Shown: positions 40,901 through 52,900, numbered from the stretch's first letter. The stretch: DNA of 62,454 bases from Cruorifilaria tuberocauda (GCA_013365365.1 JABVXU010000331.1:1-62454), one strand, 5' to 3'. Numbers and translations are program-made. Notes: generated from the letters alone by a model not told the origin.

Positions 40901-42875
40901 CAATTAATTTTTGGCAAACTTCTTAAACAGTTGTACTGATTACTTGGTAGCTTCCTTTTTTTAAAAAAGAAGACTAAAAATCAGTTATTAATTCCTTTCT
41001 TTAAATATTTAAAATTTTCCAATTTTTAAACTAAATTTGCCAGGTTTATGAATTTCACTGTAAAATTCTTCATATTTTGTAAGCATATATTATGATGAAA
41101 CGATTTCAGTGTAAATGCTGAACAATTTTAAAATCATAGTATCATACTAAATACTTCAGATACCAAAAGTATCTATATGATTACGAATGTGAAAAGGAAA
41201 GTCTCAGCACGGCATCCGATCTACAGCAAGCAATTGATGGGAATCGGCGTGAAGGAAGACGAAATGCGTCAACAGGATCTGCGAATTACGCGCAGGTTGG
41301 ATATTCGGTCGCCGCAACTGCTGCAGCCGCCGCAGCGCATCATAACTCAACCGCATTACTCAACAAACACCTCAATGGCACTCTAAATCTTCGAAATGGT
41401 AATTAAGTAATAATTTTGCACTTTAAATAATACTATGTTTAACGTATAGTTTATTTAAAAAACAATTTTTTTTTGAATGGGAAATTAATGATAGATAGAT
41501 GGTTAATGGGAGTAAGGATAATTCTAACCTTAGAGAAATTTTTAAATAATTTTTGAAAAATTTCTAGGATTAGATGATGAAGCTGGCTTAGGCCCAGCGT
41601 CACAACAAGCAGCTTTAGTAGCTGCTTATCATGTCGAGCAGTTAGCTGTTTTGGAAGCGCAACAGAGGCAATTTGAGCGAGCACAACGGTAAATTATTAA
41701 TTGTTGTTAGGTTAAAAATTAATTTTGACGAAAATTTAAATTGAAATCTAGACTACTTGCTCTATCCTTCTTCATTAGGATAGATAATTCTTGATTCCGA
41801 GTTGTTTTCTGAAAATACTTCCCATAGCACTTGTCTTTGTTAGAGATGTATTCTGTAGACATGAAATAACAAAGAGGATTCTCGATAAGAATCCGCAGTT
41901 CCAGAGCCGCAGTAGAAGCGGTAACGCGGCATTCAGCGCATACACGTAGCAAAAACAACAATGTAAACAGCAGTAATAGCAATAATAGTAGCAGTAGCGG
42001 CGGTGGTGGTCATCATTCGCATATGTCGGGACGTGAATCGACGTCATCCGCCGACTCCGATGGTGCTGCACCGGCAAAACGAGCTCGAACTTATTCATCG
42101 GTTGCCGGAACCGCTGATACCACTAATGCTGCAGCTGTTGCCGCGGTTGCTGCTGCAGCACTAAACGATGAAAATGGTCTCAGCAATCATTTACTAGCTA
42201 ATTTGGCCGCTGAACGTTTATTTGGCGGTATACCATCGGCACATCTTAAGATTACCAGTCGAGGAGGTAAATCTCTTCAATTCAAATAGATTTTCCAAGA
42301 AGTTAGCAAATTAGTAAATTTACAAGATTCTTATATTGCTAGTAAAATTTTTGCTTAACCTTAGTTCGAAGTAGTCTTAGTTGAAATACTCATAATTCTT
42401 GACTATCAACAAAATCTTTTAATTACTTCAAAATTCAGCATACACATTATCTTTACTCTCATTGTCGTTGCATTTTCATCCTTATCAATATCAAAGCTTC
42501 TATTAACATTTACTTATATCAGAATTGGTACCATTCTTTGTATTATAATTATTAAGCACATCTTCTAACATTATCAATCATTACTATCATTTCTTTGATC
42601 AGTTAAAATTGTTTTTAAAAAAGTTTAAATGAAATTGTAAGATGTTATTCATTATCATCAATATAATTAAATTGTCGATTTCCAATTTAGTTTCAGAGAA
42701 TTCCCTGGTGGTATCAATGGAAATTAATGGTACCATGTATCAAGGTGTGCTGTTTGCATTAGGAGGTGGCACTGGTACCGCAGGTATCCCGCAGAATCCT
42801 TTCCAGAATGTAAGCGATGCGGCGGCAATGGTAACGGGGTTGAACTTAGCTACAACCCTCAAGAATCCCTTGTAG
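28947..42875 (+). CDS. cfi-1: ARID3-family transcription factor (CFI-1 / Dead ringer type)
   Basis: Nuclear DNA-binding protein. The family binds AT-rich DNA through an ARID domain and self-associates through a REKLES domain; in C. elegans the single ARID3 protein CFI-1 controls neuron identity. Ten exons give one closed frame: 28947-29174, 29540-29628, 29909-30100, 30312-30429, 35342-35414, 37569-37752, 41160-41398, 41568-41688, 41875-42266 (or from 41890) and 42691-42875, about 601-606 aa. A Ser/Gln-rich N-terminus and an acidic stretch (GLDDEDENE) precede the ARID at about residues 200-310 (EEQFKQLYELSDDVKRKEWL, GKPVTRIPIMAKQVLDLYEL, QYQKYLYDYE). Then come an Ala-rich segment, an Asn/Ser/Gly-rich segment with KRAR (possible nuclear signal), and the REKLES end (SLVVSMEINGTMYQGVLFA). 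TAG is at 42873. Every intron has GT-AG ends. Introns of 4.9, 2.2 and 3.4 kb interrupt the ARID region and may hold enhancers. Confidence 0.93.
30430..35341 (+). other. Large cfi-1 intron 4 (4.9 kb)
   Basis: Splits the ARID just after EEQFKQ. It has a strong donor (caa|gtaagt) and acceptor (ttttcag|cta). No coding exon was seen on either strand. Less AT-rich patches at about 31440-31640 and 32110-32190, and an octamer/POU-like ATGCATAT at about 33620, are candidate regulatory pieces. No function is shown by the sequence. Confidence 0.6.
35415..37568 (+). other. cfi-1 intron 5 (2.2 kb) with a GC-richer core
   Basis: Contains a less AT-rich block at about 36190-36440 that is open for 109 codons on the minus strand (36520-36191). 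The translation matches no family I know and has no splice or promoter context. A conserved regulatory block is as likely as a nested gene. A tandem TGATAA run (three units) lies at 36659-36679. Confidence 0.4.
37753..41159 (+). other. cfi-1 intron 6 (3.4 kb)
   Basis: AT-rich intron between the ARID core exon and the exon that completes the domain. It holds a triplet tract at about 39600-39690. No coding segment is supported. Confidence 0.6.
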
Positions 42876-43037
42876 TTAATGCTTTTGGAATAATTCTGAA
42901 AATCTGTGTGTGTAAATAATAAGCGACGTAAATTGTTTCTTTTTATTCTCAATTGTCTTGTTTGCCAATGTAATTCGAAATAATGCCTTTTCTTTATCAT
43001 AAAAAATTTTTAATCGTTGAAATTTTTGAAAATTCGA

Positions 43038-43043
43038 AATAAA
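43038..43043 (+). terminator. Candidate poly(A) signal of cfi-1
   Basis: AATAAA lies about 163 bases after the TAG stop of cfi-1 and is the first full consensus hexamer downstream. Confidence 0.5.
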
Positions 43044-43769
43044 TAATATTATTTAATTTTATGGTAGTTGCCCAAAATTGCATAGTTTTATGGCGCTATT
43101 TCAGTACATTGGTTTCGAGATTAGCTTAGAAAGTGAATTTTAGGTTGATAGTAGAAATTGTTTATACACACAAGCAAGAAGATAATTTCATCTAGTCTTC
43201 CATATTTCCATTTTCATTTAATACTTCATCACAATTTATGAATAAAAATCATAGTTTTCGCATATTTACAGAAAAGTGATAAGTAAAATTTGATAATAGT
43301 ATAAAATATCCAAAAATTTTGAGTTAAATTCAATTTTAATTCAAAATTTAATAGTAACTTTCGTGTTTCTAAATACTTTTTAAACTAAGAACTTTGGTGA
43401 TATTAATATTATTAGTACTTTCAATTACTTTTTCTAATTTGTGTGTGAGATATTTTAATACATTATGCTTTTTTCTCTTTTGGAATAAAACTTGCATCTT
43501 TTTTTTCATTTTTTTTTTTGAAAAATATTGTTCGGCTTCATGTAGATTTACAAATCCTATGATGTTTAGAAGTTTAAACTGTATTTACCGTTAAAAATGC
43601 ATGCAATAATGATTAAACGGCAAATAGAAATATGACTCTCAGATTTATTTAAATCACTTTTTGCTTCATGAAGAAATTTAATTTCAGCATGGAAAATCTT
43701 CTCAAATTTAAATAATTCAATTCGTTACTTTTTCATTTAGTTGCTTTATATTCTTGTATGCAAAACATT
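43044..43769. other. Intergenic spacer between convergent genes
   Basis: Separates the 3' end of cfi-1 (plus) from the 3' end of the unrecognised minus-strand gene. AT-rich with no coding signal. The frame at 43394-43594 is T-rich and unsupported. Confidence 0.6.
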
Positions 43770-43781
43770 TTTATTTTTATT
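43770..43781 (-). terminator. Candidate poly(A) signals of the minus-strand gene
   Basis: Two AATAAA hexamers on the minus strand (43775-43770 and 43781-43776) lie about 50-60 bases after the TGA at 43833-43831. Confidence 0.5.
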
Positions 43782-43830
43782 TTTGCTCAATGAATAAGAT
43801 CCGAAAATGGCAGCTATAATAAAATATACA

Positions 43831-45610
43831 TCATTCAACATTGAATATGCCATGAAACATCAAATCACAGCGGATCGGATTTAGCAATTCTTTGGCGACC
43901 ATTTGTGTAATACCACTCCTATCAGTGTTGTTCTCATACTTCCCGTTCAATTCATTAATTAAATTTCCCATATTTTTAGTTTCATTCCAGTTTACCACGT
44001 ACATCGTAAACGAATGATAATTACCTTTAAAAAAAGAAAACTTTAGTAACTCTCATATTTATTTAATATTACTAGTACGAACATCTTTATATTTTTTATA
44101 GGAATTAAAAAAAAAAGATGACAAAGCTACAGTAAACAAATGTACTTTTATATTGTCTTTAAAGAATGAAATAAACTTTGATAACTCTTATCGTATTCAT
44201 TTATCTTAACTGTATTTGATAAGATATTTTCTTTGGTCGATTACAAAAAGCACGATATTTTTGTATTAGATTCTAATAGTCACTTAATATTATTATCATG
44301 CGAAACAAAAAAATGTTTTTTTTCCGTAATACTGTTATTCCTAGCATTTCTTTATTAATTTACTGTATTTAGAAAATTTTTAATTCCAATATCACTAACC
44401 TAATATAGTATTCATTAGTATCACTTGTTGATTCGGGAAGCAGAGTACTTTATTAATATTTGGTGATATGATATCTTTCTCAATTTCCATCGAAAGCATG
44501 ACAAATTTCGCTATATCCGTTGAATTCATCTGAATTTGGTTTTTGAATTTTTATAGCTGAATAAGCTATAGATGTATAGGTAAAGTCAGGAATGATTAAC
44601 ACTAACTTACTTTTTTAATTGGTGTCATAAACTTGATGAAACCAGGCATTACGGTAGAATGTGTTGGTTGTATGAGAACGTGGAGTTGGGGTGTTCTCAC
44701 TTTGTATACATCTCTTCGATCATTGAAATATCTTATCTGTAATTATTTTCCTTTTCCCTCCAAACTGTTTCCCTATTTCTTTTGAAATATCATAGTTAAA
44801 TGTGGATTATTCTATCATTTCATGCTTCAAAATTTTGATAGAATTCTAAAAAGTTCAAATTAGAAAACTTTCAGAAAAAAAATGGTAAATAAAACTTTTT
44901 GATTTGAAAATTCCGAAATTCCTTTTTTACAGAAGATATATCATTTTTTACAATTTATCCTATCAAAAGAAATGCCATACCTCAGCAGGTAACAATGATT
45001 TAAGTTCATTAAATTTTTCTGATGGATTATTGGTAAGTAGTATTACAGTAACCGGTGATGTTACATTTATGATGTCATTGTAAGTTGATGCATTATTGAG
45101 TTTTACGAGCTATAAATTTTCATTCACATTAATTCGAAAAAATCTGAAAAGAAACGATGGAATCCCTTCCACTCATATAACTAATTTTATGACATATTTT
45201 TCTTCTAATCATTCAACGGATATCTTTTTCCATCGACGTTGATACTTAAACCCGGTTAAAAGTAAAGTAATTAAGCTTCTCAAAACACTCACTCATGAAC
45301 GTACGATATGACAAGTTTGTCTTTTTTACATGATTTACAACAATTTGTATTTATGGAATGGCGAAAATTCGTTTATTTGCAGAAGAAAAAAATTAAAATC
45401 TTTTTTATCATCGTAAGTCTATATGATAAATAAGATTAAACATGAATCGGAGAAGCCAAATGTAATTTGATGAAATAAACATACTTCAAGTAAAGTTCCG
45501 GAATTCGTTTCATGGATGACAAAATTATGAATTGAATAAGATAACGAAATACTCAATAATCCATGCCAAAATACATAACGGAAATATTGTACTTGCCAAG
45601 GAAACAACAT
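43831..45610 (-). CDS. Unrecognised five-exon gene, likely secreted or type II membrane glycoprotein
   Basis: Five exons join with every junction in phase 0: 45610-45485, 45109-44981, 44736-44611, 44529-44425 (or ending at 44449) and 44040-43831, about 223-231 aa with TGA at 43833-43831. The first exon starts [20 protein letters not shown] and carries a hydrophobic stretch at about residues 12-32 that could be a signal peptide or anchor. Later pieces include [60 protein letters not shown] and [20 protein letters not shown]. Five N-x-S/T sequons (NAS, NVT, NST, NET, NNT) and very few Cys suit a lumenal or extracellular glycoprotein. The start is chosen because ttttag|g sits directly before the ATG, as at a trans-splice site, and AATAAA follows the stop. 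The fourth-exon donor and the last acceptor are the least certain. I recognise no family. Confidence 0.62.
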
Positions 45611-45620
45611 CCTAAAATTT
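45611..45620 (-). promoter_or_regulatory. Candidate spliced-leader acceptor of the minus-strand gene
   Basis: On the minus strand aaattttag is followed by one base and then ATG 45610. An acceptor abutting the start codon is typical of trans-spliced nematode messages. Confidence 0.4.
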
Positions 45621-45699
45621 GCACATAATCATTGCTGACAGCAAGATATTTTAATAAACAAAAGATAATAGATAATATATAATACATAAGAGATAACAA

Positions 45700-45850
45700 A
45701 TAATAGATACCAGTAACAATAATAGTAGTAGTAATAGTAATAGTTACAGTGACAGTAATGATAATTAGCAATGACGATGGAATAATAATGATAATGACAA
45801 CAATAATATTAATAATAGTAGTAATAATAAAGGAAACAATGAAGTTTGTT
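45700..45850. repeat. Degenerate AAT/AGT/GAT triplet tract
   Basis: About 150 bases of AAT, AGT, ACA and GAT triplets just upstream of the minus-strand gene. It produces a Thr/Ile-rich pseudo-frame on the minus strand. Confidence 0.85.
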
Positions 45851-45944
45851 AATGCTTAAATTTTTTTTTAAAAAAATTTTAAATGATATTAATAATAAAG
45901 AAAAGAAAAGCACATTCTAATAATAAACGAGTGCTTAGCAACAT

Positions 45945-45963
45945 TTCCGGCCGTTGGCCGGAA
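45945..45963. repeat. GC-rich perfect palindrome
   Basis: TTCCGGCC and GGCCGGAA are perfect 8-bp inverted arms around the three bases GTT. It stands out in an otherwise AT-rich spacer. Confidence 0.85.
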
Positions 45964-45991
45964 TAATATTTCTCAGTAAACTTTTTTTTTA

Positions 45992-46442
45992 GCAGGAAGT
46001 TCATATCTTCGGCAGAGAAAAAATATTAAAAAGCGAAAATATATCAATGGAATATCTCACTAGTTTTTGTCAGCCATGATTTGGAATGAGAAACACAGAC
46101 AAAATTCTTTACAAATTAATAAATCAAAAAAAGTTCGAGTGATCATAAGCTCTTAAATAAATTGAATAATAGCGACACCAATTATATAACTGAGTGTAAT
46201 TTTTTAACTTGTGATTTTCAAGGATTTTCCTATATTCTAGTGAAGAACTGATTGAAGCTGTAGCAGATTGGTGATGCATACGGATTTCCGACACCAAAAT
46301 TAGTTCAAAAAATTCTGTTTGTTAAAACTGATAGTTAAGCTTGGAGGAAAAATTAAAGGAAAAAAGGAACCGGACAGTTGTCGAATAAAGTGACTAGTTT
46401 GATATTTAAAGTTGTAAAGTTTTTGCAGGAAGTTCATATCTT
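45992..46442 (+). repeat. 18-bp direct repeat, two copies 433 bp apart
   Basis: GCAGGAAGTTCATATCTT occurs exactly at 45992-46009 and 46425-46442, each time preceded by a T-run. Both copies look like an acceptor followed by an exon start (gcag|GAAGTTCAT). Similarity does not extend clearly beyond the repeat. Confidence 0.8.
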
Positions 46443-47451
46443 GATGTCTTATCAAAAGATGCATCAAATAAGATCACAAGGTAAGATTGTTTCGAATGTT
46501 TCAAGAATTCATCAGAATAGAAAATAGTAGCAACATAGAAAGGAAGCAAAAGTGATGCGTAGATTTCATGATAAGAAGAATTTTGACAAGGAAAAGGTTT
46601 GAGAGCAATTTACAAATATCAAATTTTAGTATTTCCTGTCAACTTCTTCAAAAGCTTAAACATTAACAAGTTTTAAAGAAAATTTTCTTTCTTATGCGCA
46701 ACCAAAAATTTGAAAACGAAGAAACAATCGTATAGAGAAATATTAGTGGAAAGAGCAATTATATAAAAAGTTAATTGTTATTTGATGATAATGGAATTAA
46801 TATAAACTGCAAGAAATTTTTAATCTGAAAAAATTTTTAAAAGTTTTTTTTATTTCATAACTATCGAAGAAAAAAGTTGTTAAATCCAGCAATAACTGAA
46901 TAATTGAATGACTGAATTTAGTCCTTTTCCTTTTATGAATTTAAATTATCATGAAAAATTAATAATTCTATTTCAGTGCAACAGAAGTTGAATTGAAAAT
47001 GACTAATGATAGTAATGATAGTAAATTTGGAAATATTGATGAAAGTTTGAAAGATTTATTTCATCGGTTCTTCTGCTTTTCTATTAAAAAGGGTATTGAA
47101 AACAGCACGACTTGAAATTCCCTTTTTTTTGAAGAAAATAATTAATAAAAATGGGAAGAATTGCAAAGCAAGTTTTCAAAGTGAAAGATTCGAATAATTA
47201 TACAAAATATATTTTGATGTCTTAATTTCAATTGTACTTATTTTTCGCATTATATAGTCAAAAAAATGTAACAAAGAATTGAAAAAATTACACTTTAAGA
47301 ACTAGGTAAAATTTAAGCATCATCTCTGAAATCTTATCATAATTTCAAACTAACTTGACAAGATTTGAAGCTTGCGATGATTCAAGATGTATGCAATGGG
47401 TGGGCGGATTTCCCTTATCACTTTTATTTCTTCCTTTTTATCGCAAAATGA
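46241..47451 (+). CDS. Tentative small gene or exon series (unrecognised)
   Basis: Three coding-like segments with GT/AG borders and compatible phases: 46241-46270 (EELIEAVAD), 46977-47092 (ATEVELKMTNDSNDSKFGNI, then ESLKDLFHRFFCFSIKK) and 47363-47451 (LKLAMIQDVCNGWADFPYHF, ending in a TGA at 47449-47451). Joined they give one open frame, but no start exon was identified, the first segment is very short, and other frames are open at 46.0-46.5 kb and 47.34-47.5 kb. The peptide matches nothing I know. It may be an expressed gene, a decayed one, or chance. Confidence 0.27.
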
Positions 47452-47459
47452 ACGATTCG

Positions 47460-49979
47460 GTAATAAAATGCAAGTTTCAAAAAATTCGACCAATTTGCGA
47501 GTAATTGTACATTCATAATAACAAGAGTGATTCAGTAAAAGAAATCATTGTGGTGTTGCTGATAAGAAAAGTTAGATAAGGAAATAGATTTCTTAAATAA
47601 AAGCCAATGAAGCACTGATAATTAATTAATTATAAAAACAATCGTTTAATAATTAATTATGCTACTGATGATCAATTATAGAGTAATTGTTTTTTCTGAT
47701 CTAATTACTGTTTGATTAATGGAAGATTGTAAAATGATAAATAAAGTATCAAAAGTGCATATCCCAATATTCAGTTTTACTTTTATTATAGCAACATTTT
47801 ATCATATTAAATCATTCGTTAAAGATTTAATTTGCTGGCTTTCTCTTGCTATTGTTGATATGAGATATGAGTAAATGTGATGACTAACTTTTCTTAATCT
47901 ATCAGTTAGACAAGTCTCTTTTGGTAATTGATCGATTCTTTCAACTTTACAATTTTATGAAACATTCAGGAAGATAAAAAAGCAGAAAGAAATTACAAAT
48001 GTTCCGCTATTGAAGTATTTGTGATAATATATTAATAATTATTTCATACTCATAGCTTTTTCAAAAACTCAAAAAAATCACTGTTCATTTTCATCCCTTA
48101 CTGACAGCACTTCCGATTGCTGTCTTTGTGTAAACGCTATTTTTTCTTCAAAAATTTTTGTTTAATTTCATTTATAAAAGATTCGATTGTTCAAATTGAT
48201 TTAAAGCATTTATTTCAAAAATTTTTCTTGAAGTTCATTTAAAATTATTCTTCTAAATGTGTTATTGTTTTTTGAAAAGAATGCTAGGGCAGATGAAAGA
48301 CATATTTAATTCCTATTAAATTCATTCACATATTTAGTTGCTAATTTATTTACGGATAATGTAAATTTATCTACATTATTCACTAAATTCAGAAAAATTC
48401 TCAACGATTTTTTTTTGAAGCACTTAAGAATTGGAGTATATTACTCAGCTATACTTCTCGGATATAAGGCGAATGAAATAGAACAGTATTTCATCCTAGC
48501 AACTTTTTCTTCCGTTCATTAACAATAATTTTAGTACGATTTGAGGATTCTAAGATATAACGTAAGTTAAGCTTAATAAGGGTTCAAAACAATTATTCAG
48601 TTTTAATGCAAATTTTCATAAACTATTATTATCATTTTAATCGGGATAACCAGGGTCGAAAAATAGAATTAGAGGATATATAACGTGGACATTCATCTGT
48701 ATTTAAAGTGATGAATGATTGTTGTAGGAAAATTAAGTGTTAACTCTTGATATCACTACCAGTTTTGAAACATTTTTTCAAATTAAAACAGCAAAATTAC
48801 AAAAACTTAACGTACAAAAAGTATTCATGTATGGTATTTTTGCACAAAATTCACTTTTCCTCAGACAATTTACACAACTTCCGAAACCTGTTGGTTTGAT
48901 TTATAGAACTGAAATTAGTGATAGTAGTAGAGATTTGATAATTTATTGGAAAGATGTAGGAGAGGAAAAAGCTGAGTGGAATGGCAATAACAGACAAAAT
49001 GAGATTTGATGGAAAAAGCGATGTGAATTGGACATTTCACTCATCGCTTACAAATTATTAATGAAAAACTAATTAATAAAGCATTGAAGCATTTCAATAT
49101 TTGATCAAATTCCAAGATTAAAACGAGAAACTAAGCAAAAAAAAAGAAAAACTTGATTGTAATTACTAATGGAAATATCATTTAATCTCTTCATTGTTTA
49201 GTAACGTTTAATCAACCATTATGAGCAAATTTATGACAAATGTGCAAAATTATAAGCTTTTTTTATTACCTATTCATCTAATTATCCCGAAGAGATACAT
49301 TAAGTCTCTTTGCTGACTGATGTATACAATAAAATCAATGATGGCATCATTTGAAAAGTGTAAAAAAATATTTTAGCAATTTTTCTAATTTCAACACACT
49401 CAACAAAATAGCACAAATAATTCTACTGAATCGTTATTGAAATCGAAAAAAATTTGAAAGGAAGCAGTAATAGTTAATTGAATAACTGGAAATAATATTT
49501 TCAACTTTTTAAGTCAGGAAATGAAACTTGCAATCATCTGTGCCGTAAATAAAATGCAACTTAAATACATAATTCCAATTCCTGCGAACAATTTCCTGTC
49601 ATTTTTTCAAACTTCACGTTTACGTTCAGCCAATACAGTGAATTACAGATTTTATCAAATACTTCAAATTAAATATTAATCGAATCTTCCTTTAAATTCC
49701 AGCGCTCCACTTAATGTTATGCCTTAATAGCTTAATAAACGTCTGTTACACCTTCCACAGCAGCCGTAGAAGTAGCTTGAAGGATCGTCATCGGTTTCTG
49801 GTAAACGAGTCGCTCAGATTTAACGCGTGGCCGTATAAATTACTTTGTATCAGGTCAGAAGGGAGCAATTGTTTTTGCGAGAGTTGGCAGACGTCTGTTT
49901 GATGTTTGCTTGAATTTGCAATTCATTGAAAACGTGTTGGTTACGTTTTTCGCGGTGGGATTTGGAAAGATTCGGAAAA
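47460..49979. other. Spacer upstream of the ALC1-like gene
   Basis: Mostly AT-rich. A 90-codon plus-strand open frame at 48737-49009 begins at GTG directly after an in-frame stop and has no ATG until about a third of the way in, so I do not call it a gene. A less AT-rich block at about 49740-49960 just before the ALC1 start is the likely proximal promoter region, without a recognisable core element. Confidence 0.4.
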
Positions 49980-52900
49980 ATGGATGAAAATTATTCGACA
50001 GAGCTAAAGAAGTCAGGATTAGGTATTGAATAAGCCGACAATTTCATTTCCACAAAAGACAAAAATGATTTTAAAATATAAGAGTTATTGTTGAATATAT
50101 TTCATTAAATTGCATTTCAATCACAAATGGTCAGAAGTTTCATTATTTCAGCTTTCGTTGAAGATTCAATTTTACTTATCCAAATAAATCCAAAAATGTT
50201 TTTGTATTTAATTCCTTCAATTCTTTCAATTTTGATAAAGGTCCATCTGAATTGCGTATTTGCATTGATAATGTTGAAATGTCCATATTTATTCATTTTT
50301 TTCAAAATTGGAAGTTGAGGAAATTCCATTTTTAGTATACCAAATTGAAGATACGGATTCACATCGAATCAGTTATTGCATTGTTTAAGGTCTTAATTTG
50401 CACAGACATCAAATTCTCGGTATAAAGCATATCCTTCATTGTTACAATGAGAAACATGGTGGAATCATTGCCGATGAAATGGGTTTGGGTAAAACCTGTC
50501 AAGCAGTTGGTGCTATTGTTTGCTTACTTAACCGTAACAAAGCAGGACGACATATGGTTATTTGTCCGCTTTCAGTTCTCCAACATTGGCAGAATGAATT
50601 GTTCAGGTTAACTTTGAATTCTAATAATTGTTTCACTTTTTTTTTTTGCTTGTTGTATAATTTTCGAAGTGTTCCTTGTTATTCTCTGTGGAATTGTATG
50701 AAAAATTAATTTAAGCAATGAAAATTGTAGATTCGGTCTTGGAAAACTTCGAATTGTAACATATATTGGAAGTGCCGATGCAAGGAGACTAATTCGAGAG
50801 AAGTTAAAAATTTCCAAAGATTGGAATGTTTTAATTACAACCTATGAGGTGTGCATATAATACGAGTTTGAGAGATTGAAAAGTGTTCTTCGATGCGATT
50901 TCTATTATCTAAGGAAAATTGCTTTTTATAGATGGTGATAAGTGATGAGCACTATTTCCACTGGACTTGGTCTTCATTATTTATCGATGAAGCGCATCGT
51001 TTAAAATCAAGCAAATCTGTTCTCTATCAAATTGTTCGCAAGGTTTGAATTTTTTATTCAGTTGCATTTTCAGTAAAACAAGAGCTTCTAATTCAGCATT
51101 ATTTTTTAGATGTCTGTGGAATTCATGGTATTGATTACCGGAACACCTATGCAAAATAATATTAGTGAACTTTATTCATTACTCTCCTTGATTGATGAAA
51201 ACAGGTTTTCGCTTCTTGACGAAGAGCAGTTTGTTACGAAATATCGCAACACATGTGTAGGTAATGGATTTTGAATAAAATGCTTCTAAAAAATATTCAG
51301 AATTCGCGAACTTTCCAAATCGCTTATTAAGTGGAGAATTTTCGGTAAAAAATATCATCAGAAGAAGAGTTTAAAATTAATTTAATCATCATCAGCATGC
51401 ATTAAAATAAAGCATCAAATGTGTACATCCTATCAAATTTGTTCTTCATATAGTTATCAAAGTCTTCTAACAATAATTATTTTTATGTTATAGCTGCTGT
51501 GGAACTCCAACATATACTTTCCAAATATCTTATTCGTCGAACAAAACAGATGTTGCGCATCGATATTCCGGATAGTTCAGAAATTATAATATACCATGGA
51601 ATAACTGAACTACAGAAAACCATGTATCGTGCAATACTGAGCAAAAATTATAGTTTGTCAATTTTCTTACAACTTCACTAATAAAGCGTAGTGTATTTAT
51701 GTCTCATTTCCTTTTTCACTTATTTACTCTTTGCTTACGACATTATTGAAATAAAATTGCACATATCTAATTTGTTTACATAGTTATCCCCACTTAGATT
51801 CGTCTGTTATCTTTATGCATGGGATGAAGAAAAATCAAAATGTAGACTATTTCACCAAGTTCCTTTTGTATTATTTGCTTCAAACCTGTCGATTAACAGG
51901 AGATGAATATTAGTTTTGATTGAAGATATAAATTAATATTTTGTTTCCAGAATACTTTGAGAATGTGAACAATGGGAAAACTCAGCACGCTGGCAACAGA
52001 ATGTCATTACTTAATGTGTTGATGCAACTACGAAAATGTGTCGCTCATCCTTATCTTTTTGACGGTATTTATTAATTTTTAATTCACAGTTTACGAATTC
52101 AGTGTTCTATTTAAAAAAGTGTTGATTTGATTTTGAAAAAATACGGACGATTTAATGAAGTTCTCTATGACTTATCTACAAAATTTTTTTAATCCATATG
52201 AAAATAATTTTATCAAACGATTGGTGTAATTTATTTTGTAAATGCTGCAGTAGTCTTCCCATATATTTCTGCAACACATCATCTACTTGCATGTGATCAA
52301 TTTTGTAGGTATAGAACCTGAACCGTTCAAGGAAGGTGATCATTTGTTTGAAGTAAGCGGGAAATTTTTTCTTCTAGATCGACTGCTCACATTTATGTTA
52401 GCAAAGGGTCATCGTGTACTTATTTTTTCGCAGATGACACGTTTGCTGGATATTGTCCAGGATTATTTGGTTTATAAAGGTAACGCGCATTTTTCACTTA
52501 GTAACAAGGACTGAACTGAGAATTCTGAGTAAATCCTTATAATTCCCCGATCGTTTAGTGAATTTTACTAGACTCAATTTTTAGAAAGGTCGTTTCCAAA
52601 AAATTTCTTTCATCTTTTTTTAATAGGGTACAACTATCAGCGTTTGGATGGAAGTGTACGAGCTGAAGAGCGGTATGCTGCAGTAAATCGCTTCCAGACA
52701 AATTCAGACATACTCTGTTTTCTCTTGTCAACTCGAGCTGGAGGCGTCGGATTGAATTTAACTGCTGGTGATACGGTGATTTTTCTAGATTCGGATTTCA
52801 ACCCACAAAATGACATTCAAGCTGCAGCAAGGTGTCACCGAATTGGACAGACAAAGTTTGCTCTTGGGATCTTCGAAATTTCAAAAATTTCTTAAATTTT

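Noticed and set aside
41719..42098. Antisense open frames of 87 and 107 codons over cfi-1 exon 9
   Set aside because: They lie opposite a well-supported coding exon with repetitive Ala, Asn and Gly codons, which gives long Cys/Tyr/Leu-rich frames on the other strand by chance.
45553..45771. Thr/Ile-rich minus-strand frame of 72 codons
   Set aside because: Its first half is microsatellite, and the second half overlaps the start exon of the minus-strand gene in another frame.
48737..49009. 90-codon plus-strand frame
   Set aside because: It opens at GTG after an in-frame TAA and has no ATG until about a third of the way in. The nearest acceptor would read into that stop. It could be revisited with RNA data.
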